Shown here: piece after piece, positions 34,908 through 42,029 of the stretch
How positions within the stretch are numbered: position 1 is the stretch's first letter
How the letters are laid out: the number at the start of each line of letters is the position of its first letter
NCBI GenBank assembly: GCA_000752675.2
Contig: LM994624.1
Coordinates: forward strand, 1 to 64,000
DNA length: 64,000 nt
Direction: 5' to 3'
Source: a bacterium OL-1
Lineage (GTDB): Bacteria > Actinomycetota > Coriobacteriia > Coriobacteriales > Atopobiaceae
Translations under genes and position numbers: made by a program
The notes under the pieces: generated by a model
Database searches by the model: none
What the model was told of the DNA's origin: nothing
What the model saw: the letters and a program-made list of their open reading frames with translations, nothing else

Positions 34908-35561
34908 CTACTGCGCCGCGCGGATGGACGCCTGCTCGGGCGAGACCTCGACCTCGCCGCCAAGCTCGTTTCTCACCGTGGCGCGCCCCCACACGTCAAC
35001 GCCCGCAAGGGTGCCCCGCATGGCCACGCGGCCGTTGGGATACACCAGCTCGACGGGCTTGCCCATGAGCGTCACGCGATCAAAGTAGTCCGAGAGCACC
35101 GGCGCAAGCGGGCCCGCAACGGCGCGTCCAGCGCCCACGGCAGCGGCCCAGGCGTCCACACGGGCGAGGATGGCGCTGCATACGGCACCTGCGACCTGCT
35201 CGTCTGCCGGCAGCGCATCCGCGTGCGCGCCGCCCGCGACGTCGAACGAGAGCGAACACACCACGAACATGCCCTCGGCGTATCCAGCGCTGGTCCGCAC
35301 GTGCGCAACCAGGCCAGCGCCGTCCTCGCGTACCACGTCCGCCGGCCAGCCAACGCCCACGCCGGCAACGCCAAGCTGCTCAAGCCCCTCGCAGGCGCCA
35401 AGCGCCGCAACGTAGGGCACGCCCGAGAGACTCCCCATGCCCACCTGCGGCCGCAGCACGCAGGCAAGCTCAAGCTCCCCCTCCTCGCGATGCGAGAAGA
35501 GCTCGCCGTGCGACGCTCCCTCGCGCGCACGCCCCAAGGCCTGCTCGGCAGCTACTCCCAT
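34908..35561 (-). CDS. Biotin-protein-ligase-like protein with degenerate catalytic motifs
   Basis: 217 aa. The region AEQALGRAREGASHG aligns with the biotinyl-AMP loop GRGRRGR but keeps only part of it. GWPADVV stands where ligases have KWPND, so the Lys needed for biotin activation is missing. A C-terminal domain (LVYPNGRVAMRGTLAGVDVWG) resembles the BirA C-terminal SH3-like domain. No DNA-binding domain. The ATG overlaps the end of the folP-folK gene by 10 nt. It could be an inactive or altered ligase; assignment is by motif position only. Confidence 0.6.
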   Translation of the reverse strand: MGVAAEQALGRAREGASHGELFSHREEGELELACVLRPQVGMGSLSGVPYVAALGACEGLEQLGVAGVGVGWPADVVREDGAGLVAHVRTSAGYAEGMFVVCSLSFDVAGGAHADALPADEQVAGAVCSAILARVDAWAAAVGAGRAVAGPLAPVLSDYFDRVTLMGKPVELVYPNGRVAMRGTLAGVDVWGRATVRNELGGEVEVSPEQASIRAAQ

Positions 35562-36994
35562 ACGATCTCCCCAAGGTCATCCGTCACATGGCCAACGCGA
35601 TCGTCCGGGTCAACCACGTTCACGCCGGAGTGACGCAGGAAACGCACGGGGTCGTGCATGAGGTCCTCCATGGGCACCAGCACAAAGTCGCGCTCACCAA
35701 GGCCCGGGTGCGGCAGCGTGAGGCGCTTGCCCGCATGGGTCTCGCCCTCGACCCACACCAGGTCGCAGTCGATGGTGCGCGGGCCGTGGCCAGCCTCCTC
35801 CGGGTTGCGCTCGCGGCCCAGGGCGTCCTCCACGGCAAGCAGCTGCCCCATGAGCACCAGGGGGTGCAGCTCGGTGCGAATCTCGGCTACGGCGTCCGCA
35901 ACCGGCGTCTTTATGCCGTAGGCAGGCTCCGTCTCGTACGCATGGCTCACCGAGACCACGCAGGTAAGCGGGATGTCGTCGATCATCTGGACCGCGCGGG
36001 TGATATTGGCGAGACGGTCGCCCACGTTTGACCCAAGTGCCACAAAGCCCTGGCGGGAGTCCTTGTGCGAGACGGCCCAGAACGCGTTCACGGCCTGCGC
36101 CGTGCCGGCAACGTCATGAACGCGCAGGATGCGTGCGCCGTTCTGAATGGAGGAGATGCAGATGCCGTACGTGGCAGGGTCCATCTGGCCCGGCTGCGCC
36201 TCGCCGGCAATGGCCCCCACAAAGCTCTTCCGCGAGACCGCCGCAAGCAGCGGGTAGCCCATCGAGACCATGGAGCGCGTGGCGCGCTGGATGACCACGT
36301 CCTCATCGGCAAACTTGTCGAAGCCCGCGCCCGGGTCAAGGCAGATGCGGTCATGTGCGACGCCCGCGCGCATGAGGGTGCGCGCCTGGTCGCCGAGAAA
36401 ACCCATCACCTGGCGCATGATGGGCGCCTCGTCCGGCAGCGTGAAGCGGTGCTGCGAGGTCATGGGGCGCGGCGCTACCGAGCGCGTGGGGCGCGAGTCG
36501 TCGAGAAGAACCTCGCGGCGCGGCGCGTGCGAGCCAAGTCCCGCATGCTCCCAATGCATGACAACGCAGCCACAGTCGGTCTCGGCAGCAACCTGCACCA
36601 TGTCCGGGTTGGTGAAGCCAGTGGCGTCATTCACGATTGAGGCCCCAAGGCGCACGCACATCTTGGCGACGTCCGGATGGGTTGTGCTCACCGAGACAAT
36701 CGCACCCTCGGCAACCAGCGCGCGAATCACGGGCACCACGCGCTCGGCCTCCTCGTTGGAGGCAAGCGGCTCCTGGCCGGGAACCACTGGCGCAGCGCCC
36801 ACGTCGATGATATCCGCGCCCTCGTCGAGCATCTCGAGGCCACGCTCGGCGGCGGCCTTGGTGTCGACGCCACCCTTGCCGTCCGGGAAGGCCTCTGGGG
36901 TCACGTCGAGAATGCCCATGATGCGCGGGCGCGCGAGCGAGAGCTCGTGCGAGCCGACGAGCCAGGTTGCATAGTTCTCTCGGAGCACAGACAT
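35552..36994 (-). CDS. Fused dihydropteroate synthase and HPPK (folate synthesis)
   Basis: 480 aa. Residues about 15-310 are a TIM-barrel dihydropteroate synthase; about 312-480 are 6-hydroxymethyl-7,8-dihydropterin pyrophosphokinase (FVALGSNVGDR, GPRTIDCDLVWV). In the synthase domain LDPGAGFDK, SRKSFVG and RVHDV are kept. Loop 1 reads ILDVTPEAFPDG (family ILNVTPDSFSDG), loop 2 GAAPVVPG (family GESTRPG), and SVDT reads SVST. These loops bind pABA and metal, so substrate handling may differ. GGGAGG precedes the ATG. Confidence 0.88.
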   Translation of the reverse strand: MSVLRENYATWLVGSHELSLARPRIMGILDVTPEAFPDGKGGVDTKAAAERGLEMLDEGADIIDVGAAPVVPGQEPLASNEEAERVVPVIRALVAEGAIVSVSTTHPDVAKMCVRLGASIVNDATGFTNPDMVQVAAETDCGCVVMHWEHAGLGSHAPRREVLLDDSRPTRSVAPRPMTSQHRFTLPDEAPIMRQVMGFLGDQARTLMRAGVAHDRICLDPGAGFDKFADEDVVIQRATRSMVSMGYPLLAAVSRKSFVGAIAGEAQPGQMDPATYGICISSIQNGARILRVHDVAGTAQAVNAFWAVSHKDSRQGFVALGSNVGDRLANITRAVQMIDDIPLTCVVSVSHAYETEPAYGIKTPVADAVAEIRTELHPLVLMGQLLAVEDALGRERNPEEAGHGPRTIDCDLVWVEGETHAGKRLTLPHPGLGERDFVLVPMEDLMHDPVRFLRHSGVNVVDPDDRVGHVTDDLGEIVWE

Positions 36995-37189
36995 CGACCT
37001 CCCGTTGACGGCGCCGCGCGAGAGCGCGACGGGGGCAGCACGCGCCGCCCCGCATTCAGGATATTGTAGCGTGTGGCTTTGACCCCTTGCGGACGGCCGG
37101 GCCGAGAGGGAAATAACCCCACCAGCGGCGGCGCTGCCGGGCGCGGTCGGGCGTCAAGGCCCGCCGGGCCCCGGAGCGCGCCGAGCACC

Positions 37190-37933
37190 CTAGAAGTCGA
37201 ACGCCTTTGCAATGTCGCAGGCGCACACCAGGTTTGCGGCACCGTCCTGCGGTGTGGGCTGCTTGTTCACAATCACGAGGTCATCGCCCTGGAAGTACTG
37301 CACAAGGCCAGCCGCGGGATACACCACGAGCGAGGTCCCGCCCACAATGAGCATGTCGCAGGACTGGATGTCCTCGGCCGCGCCGATCAGGGTCTTCTCA
37401 TCCAGCGACTCCCCATAGAGCACAACGTCGGGCTTGATGCGGCCGCCGCACTCCTCGCAATGTGGCACACCTGTGGTGCCCATGATCCACTCGGCCGAGT
37501 ACACGTGCCCGCAGCGCTGACACACGTTGCGGTGCACCGAGCCGTGCAGCTCGTAGACGCGCTTGGAGCCCGCCGCCTGGTGCAGGCCGTCGATGTTCTG
37601 CGTGACCACGGCGGTAAGCTTGCCCTCGCGCTCGAGCTCGGCGAGCTTGTAGTGCGCCTGGTTGGGCTTGGCTCCCAGGGCAATCATCCGCGTGCGGTAG
37701 AAATCGAAGAACTCCTCGGTGTGCGTGAGATAGAACTCGTGGCTCAGCATCTCCTCGGGCGGATACTTGAACTTCTGATGGTACAGGCCGTCCTCACTCC
37801 GGAAGTCGGGGATGCCGCTCGCCGTTGAGACCCCCGCCCCGCCAAAGAACACCACGCGCTTGGCACACCTGACCCTCTCGGCCAGCTCTTGGGCTGCCTC
37901 GCGCGCATCAGAGATCACCTTTGCACCCGACAT
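37190..37933 (-). CDS. NAD-dependent protein deacylase (Sir2 family)
   Basis: 247 aa. GAGVSTASGIPDFRSEDGLY is the NAD-binding signature; TQNIDGLHQAAGS has the catalytic His region; the zinc module has CQRCG and CEECGG. It removes acyl groups from protein lysines. AGGGAG precedes the ATG. Divergent from the patatin-like gene at 38000. Confidence 0.95.
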   Translation of the reverse strand: MSGAKVISDAREAAQELAERVRCAKRVVFFGGAGVSTASGIPDFRSEDGLYHQKFKYPPEEMLSHEFYLTHTEEFFDFYRTRMIALGAKPNQAHYKLAELEREGKLTAVVTQNIDGLHQAAGSKRVYELHGSVHRNVCQRCGHVYSAEWIMGTTGVPHCEECGGRIKPDVVLYGESLDEKTLIGAAEDIQSCDMLIVGGTSLVVYPAAGLVQYFQGDDLVIVNKQPTPQDGAANLVCACDIAKAFDF

Positions 37934-37999
37934 GGCGTACTCCCTCGACGAATGGGTAGAAGAACAGTTCCGATGCTAGCACCGAGAGGAGTGGTTTCC

Positions 38000-39016
38000 A
38001 TGACCGACCAGCCGCAACGCGAGGATGATACTGCCGAGCACGTGGCCGAGAAGCCCCAGGCCACCCAGCCCGAGGGCGGGATCGCGGATGTGCGCGAGAC
38101 GACGCCGGAGCCAGCTGCCCCTCTCGCACCCCTCGAGAACAACGTGCACAACTGCGCCCTGGTGATCGAGGGTGGCGCCATGCGTGCAAGCTACGTCTCG
38201 GGCCTGGTGAACGTTCTTCTCGAGCAGGGCATCTACTTTGACTACGTCTGTGGCATCTCGGCAGGCTCGACCGTCGCCACCAACTACGTCTCGCGCGACA
38301 TGGTGCGCACCAAGCGCTCGTTCGTCGACTTTGCGGCAAACCCCCAGATGGGCGGGTTAAAGTCTTTCCTCAACCGTCGCGGCTTCTTCAACGCAGACTA
38401 CGACTACCTGGGCTGCATCGAGGATGGCTCGATGCCGTTTGACTGGCAGACGTTCCAGGCCAACCCAGCGCGCGTGCGCATCCAGGCGTTCCAGCGCGAC
38501 ACCGGGCGCACCGTTGTGTGGGGACGCGACCACATGCAGACGCTCGAGGACCTCATGGCGTGCGTGCGGGCAAGCTCCACCATGCCGGGCATCATGAGGC
38601 CCATCGAGGTCGACGGCCAGGTCATGCTCGACGGGTCGCTGGGCGCAGGTGCTGGCCTTCCCAACCACATCGCCGAGGACGACGGCTTCGAGAAGCTCTT
38701 TGTCATCACGTCTCGCCCCGCGGGGTACCGTAAGGGCGAGCTCTCGGCCGTCAGGCGCCGCGGCGTCATCCACATGATGAAGGACCACCCCTACGCGAGA
38801 AACGCCATGCTCACACGGCCCGAGCGCTACAACGAGGAGCTTGCGCACCTGGAGGAGCTGGAGAAGTCCGGCCGCGCGCTGGTGGTGAGGCCGCGCGAGA
38901 TGCCTGTCTCGCGCACCACACGCGACGTCAAGGAGCTTGAGCACGCCTACCTGCTTGGGCACGAGCAGGGCATTGCCGAGCTGCCGCGCTGGCGCGAGTT
39001 CCTGTTTGGCGAGTAG
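38000..39016 (+). CDS. Patatin-like phospholipase, first of a tandem pair
   Basis: 338 aa. An acidic, Pro-rich N-terminal tail (about 45 residues) precedes the patatin domain: oxyanion region EGGAMRASYVSG, nucleophile CGISAGS, and catalytic Asp in MLDGSLGAGAG (DGS instead of DGG/A). The ATG 38000 has AGGAG 9 nt upstream. The substrate is unknown. The C-terminal part matches the next gene (RPAGYRK, GHEQ), indicating an old duplication. Confidence 0.9.
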   Translation: MTDQPQREDDTAEHVAEKPQATQPEGGIADVRETTPEPAAPLAPLENNVHNCALVIEGGAMRASYVSGLVNVLLEQGIYFDYVCGISAGSTVATNYVSRDMVRTKRSFVDFAANPQMGGLKSFLNRRGFFNADYDYLGCIEDGSMPFDWQTFQANPARVRIQAFQRDTGRTVVWGRDHMQTLEDLMACVRASSTMPGIMRPIEVDGQVMLDGSLGAGAGLPNHIAEDDGFEKLFVITSRPAGYRKGELSAVRRRGVIHMMKDHPYARNAMLTRPERYNEELAHLEELEKSGRALVVRPREMPVSRTTRDVKELEHAYLLGHEQGIAELPRWREFLFGE

Positions 39017-39102
39017 GGCGTAGCGCTGGGGTCCCAGCAGGCAGCGCGGGGTTCTCGCCCTGCTGGGGCGGGCTTCTCGCCCGACTGCCTTTGGCCTCCC
39101 CC

Positions 39103-39108
39103 TATAAT
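39103..39108 (+). promoter_or_regulatory. Candidate -10 box for the second patatin-like gene
   Basis: TATAAT in an otherwise GC-rich 124-bp gap, 32 bp before the ATG. No good -35. An AGACG/CGTCT inverted repeat (39111-39126) lies at the expected transcription start. Confidence 0.45.
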
Positions 39109-39140
39109 CCAGACGATAAAACGTCTTACGGGAGGTCCTG

Positions 39141-40031
39141 ATGGAGCTTGAGAGCAACGTCTTTGATTGCGCGCTGTGTTTTGAGGGAGGCGGCTACCGC
39201 GCCAGCTACACCGCGGGATTTGCCAACGTCCTGCTCGAGAATGGCGTGTACTTTGATTTTGTCTGCGGAATCTCGGCGGGCGCCAGCCACACGGTGGACT
39301 ACCTGAGTCGCGATCAGGCACGTGTGCGCGACGCGTTTATCGCCCTGGCCGACCAGCGACCCAAGGCGGGCGGCGTGCGCTCGATGCTCATGGGGCACGG
39401 CTACTTCAACGCAGACTACGACTACGTGGGTGCGGCGCTCGAGGGCTACATGCCCTTTGACTTTGAGACCTTCGCGGCCAACCCCGCGCGGCTGGCCATC
39501 CAGAGCTTCGAGGCGGACACGGGCAAGTCCGTGGTGTGGGACAAGTCCGTCATGGGCGCGGCCATCCCTATGATGGAACACGTGCGCGCCAGCTCGACGC
39601 TTCCTGGCGTCATGAAGCCCATCGAGGTAGACGGCCACGTGATGTATGACGGCGGCCTGGGTGAGGGCGCGGGACTCCCCACGCACATGGCCGAGGACGC
39701 GGGCTTTGAGCGCCTGGTCATGGTGTGCACACGGCCGGCAGGCTACCGCAAGGTGGCGCCCACAAACCGCGAACTGAGGGTCTACCACGTTATCTCGCAC
39801 GGCAACGAGGCCGTTGAGGCAGCGCTTGCCACGCGCTGGCAGCGCTACAACGACGCTATGGACCACCTGGAGCGCCTCGAGCGCGAGGGGCGCGCGTGGC
39901 TCTTCAGGCCAGACGTGATGCCCGTGCGCTCCACCACCATCGACAAGCCCAAGCTCGAGGAATCCTACGCCATGGGGCACGAGCAGGCCGAGAGGGACTT
40001 CCCGCGCATGATGGAGTGGCTCCGCGGATAG
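39141..40031 (+). CDS. Patatin-like phospholipase, second of a tandem pair
   Basis: 296 aa. FEGGGYRASYTAG, CGISAGAS (nucleophile Ser) and YDGGLGEGAG (catalytic Asp) are the complete patatin motifs. It lacks the acidic N-terminal tail of its upstream paralogue. GGGAGG precedes the ATG. Probably cytoplasmic, since no signal peptide is visible. Confidence 0.92.
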   Translation: MELESNVFDCALCFEGGGYRASYTAGFANVLLENGVYFDFVCGISAGASHTVDYLSRDQARVRDAFIALADQRPKAGGVRSMLMGHGYFNADYDYVGAALEGYMPFDFETFAANPARLAIQSFEADTGKSVVWDKSVMGAAIPMMEHVRASSTLPGVMKPIEVDGHVMYDGGLGEGAGLPTHMAEDAGFERLVMVCTRPAGYRKVAPTNRELRVYHVISHGNEAVEAALATRWQRYNDAMDHLERLEREGRAWLFRPDVMPVRSTTIDKPKLEESYAMGHEQAERDFPRMMEWLRG

Positions 40032-40047
40032 CAGGGCGGGGTCGACG

Positions 40048-40545
40048 CTAGGCGTCCTCCGCGCCTACAAGGGCAAGCAGATCTGCCGGGCACAGCGCCG
40101 GCACGGGGGCGTGGCGGATCAGAGCCTGATCCGAAGTCACGAGCCAGTCTGCCTTCGAACGAGTTACCGCTGCCATGACCAGGCAATCCTCGACATCGTG
40201 GTGGACACGCAGGTAGCGTTCGGCAAGCCACAGGTCGGATTCATCTGCCCCAACAGCCGTGGCAATGGTTCGCAGGTTTGCCAAGCAGTCCAGCGAGAAA
40301 GCCCTAGCAACGGCCGCGGCCTCTTGGTCCACCTGACGTCCTATACGCCTGAACTGCTCTTTTGCGCTTGCCTGCAGAACGTACGCAAGGTCCTGGAGCG
40401 AGCCCATCGCATAGAGCAGATGGACCTCCGCCTGCTGGGCATACGTGAGCAGGCGCGTGGCATCTTCATGCCCCGTCCTAAACGGCAGGTAATTGTCGAG
40501 CCAGACGTTGGTGTCCAGCAATAGTGCGTGTGGTAATGCGCTCAC
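40048..40545 (-). CDS. PIN-domain toxin (VapC-like RNase)
   Basis: 165 aa. LLLDTNVWLDNYL supplies the first acidic residues, VEDCLVMAAVTRS the middle Asp and LVTSDQALI the last, as in PIN nucleases. The start is GTG overlapping the antitoxin stop (GTGA). Expected to be an endoribonuclease neutralised by the upstream RelB/DinJ-type protein. Confidence 0.9.
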   Translation of the reverse strand: MSALPHALLLDTNVWLDNYLPFRTGHEDATRLLTYAQQAEVHLLYAMGSLQDLAYVLQASAKEQFRRIGRQVDQEAAAVARAFSLDCLANLRTIATAVGADESDLWLAERYLRVHHDVEDCLVMAAVTRSKADWLVTSDQALIRHAPVPALCPADLLALVGAEDA

Positions 40546-40919
40546 TGAGCATCGCCGCCAAAGCGCTCGAGCAGCTCCTTCTCGAGCAGCTCTTCATCCG
40601 AACTGCGCGGGACGACGTTCACCATAGAAGTACTAGCATCCAGGCCCAAACGAGTGCAGGCAGCCGAAAAGAGTCCCCATCCCTGATTGAGGGGGTTCTC
40701 GCCGCTACTTGCTCCTGCATGTGCCGGTGATGCGGCGCTGGAGGCGAAGAGTTTCTCGAGGGCACTGATACCCGCAGGCCCAGACGCCGCAAGCCTCCAC
40801 ACGGTGCGCACTGCCTGGGTTGGGCTCACGCCCATAGCTGCCAGACCAGCATCGCCGGCATCTCTCAGTGGCTTGTCCATGCGGACGTTGACCTGCACGG
40901 ATACCGCGGTGTTTGACAT
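40542..40919 (-). CDS. RelB/DinJ-type antitoxin
   Basis: 125 aa. N-terminal ribbon-helix-helix: VSVQVNVRMDKPLRDAGDAG and LAAMGVSPTQAVRTVWRLAA. The C-terminal half is the toxin-binding region and is not conserved. GGAGG precedes the ATG. RelB/DinJ antitoxins usually pair with RelE-fold toxins; here the partner is a PIN protein. Confidence 0.85.
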   Translation of the reverse strand: MSNTAVSVQVNVRMDKPLRDAGDAGLAAMGVSPTQAVRTVWRLAASGPAGISALEKLFASSAASPAHAGASSGENPLNQGWGLFSAACTRLGLDASTSMVNVVPRSSDEELLEKELLERFGGDAQ

Positions 40920-40929
40920 ACGCCACCTC

Positions 40930-40955
40930 CAATATCTAGATTGTTAGACAGTATA
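40930..40955 (-). promoter_or_regulatory. Toxin-antitoxin promoter with overlapping palindrome
   Basis: On the minus strand TGCTATACT gives an extended -10 (TATACT at 40950-40955), followed by CAATCTAGATATTG, a palindrome around TCTAGA suited to antitoxin autorepression. Confidence 0.5.
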
Positions 40956-41073
40956 GCACGTTGCGCTGCACCAGCCGTACTACCCATATGTGCTACGCTC
41001 TGAGAAGCATTTACGCTACCAGACAAACCCGTGCGGCCATGCGCCGCACGTATCGAAAAAAAGAGGACGCATC

Positions 41074-41856
41074 ATGGCAGACACCACCCGCAGCCTGCGC
41101 TTTGTTTCATGGAACGTCAACGGCCTGCGCGCCGTGCTTAAGAAGGAACCCAGCTTCACCCAGATCTTCGACACGCTGGGCGCGGACATCTTTGCCGTGC
41201 AGGAGACCAAGCTCCAGGAGGGGCAGGTCGAGCTCGACCTCCCCGGCTACCACCAGTACTGGAGCTATGCCGAGCGCAAGGGCTACTCGGGCACAGCCGT
41301 CTTCACGCGAGAGGAGCCGCTGCAGGTGGTGTGCAAGATCGGCTCGCCCGTGGCGGACGACGAAGGTCGCGTGTGCGCGCTCGAGTTCCCCAATCTGTGG
41401 TTTGTCGACGTGTACACCCCCAACTCCAAGAACGGGCTTGCGCGCCTGGACGAGCGCATGGAGTGGGACGCGCGCTACCGCGACTTCCTGGCCGAGCTTG
41501 CCCGCGACAAGCCGGTTGTGACCTGCGGCGACTTTAACGTGGCGCACGAGGAGATCGATCTTGCCCGCCCGGACGACAACCACGAGAACGCGGGCTTCTC
41601 GGATGCCGAGCGCGAGAGCTTCACCAAGCTGCTGGAGAGCGGGCTCGTCGACACGTTCCGCGAGCGCCACCCCAATCTGGCCGGCGCATACAGCTGGTGG
41701 AGCTATCGCATGCGCGCCCGCGAGCGGGGCATTGGCTGGCGCATCGACTATTTTCTGGTTTCTCCGCAGCTCATGCCCAAGGTGACCGGCACGGCCATTC
41801 TCGACAACGTGTTTGGCTCCGACCACTGCCCCATCGAACTTGAGTTGGAGCTGTAG
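41074..41856 (+). CDS. xth: Exodeoxyribonuclease III family AP endonuclease
   Basis: 260 aa. WNVNGLRAVLKK, VQETKLQ, VYTPNSKNG, GDFNVAHEEIDL and GSDHCPIELEL are the catalytic motifs of ExoIII. It repairs abasic sites. The ATG 41074 (MADTTRS) follows AGAGGA; longer readings start in non-coding sequence. Confidence 0.95.
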   Translation: MADTTRSLRFVSWNVNGLRAVLKKEPSFTQIFDTLGADIFAVQETKLQEGQVELDLPGYHQYWSYAERKGYSGTAVFTREEPLQVVCKIGSPVADDEGRVCALEFPNLWFVDVYTPNSKNGLARLDERMEWDARYRDFLAELARDKPVVTCGDFNVAHEEIDLARPDDNHENAGFSDAERESFTKLLESGLVDTFRERHPNLAGAYSWWSYRMRARERGIGWRIDYFLVSPQLMPKVTGTAILDNVFGSDHCPIELELEL

Positions 41857-41905
41857 GGCCGGCACTGGCTCTGGGTACGTCGTCGCTCCAACTTGCGTGC
41901 GCTGC

Positions 41906-41965
41906 CGGGCTAATTTCAGACGTTTTTCCTGTGAATTACACGGTTATGTGTCGGATTTTAGCCCG
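41906..41965. repeat. Inverted repeat between convergent xth and feoAB
   Basis: CGGGCTAATTTCAGAC (41906-41921) faces GTCGGATTTTAGCCCG (41950-41965), with two mismatches. The arm core resembles that of 16537-16596. Position between convergent genes suggests a bidirectional terminator. Confidence 0.6.
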
Positions 41966-42029
41966 TCGGCGCATGCAGAGACGAACAGGGCGCCGGCGAG
42001 CCGGACAGCCCCGCCGCCAGGCCATGTCC

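Noticed and set aside
37000-37189. tRNA or small RNA between the folate fusion and the sirtuin
   Set aside because: No tRNA-like T-loop or cloverleaf was found; only a -10-like TACAAT with no -35.
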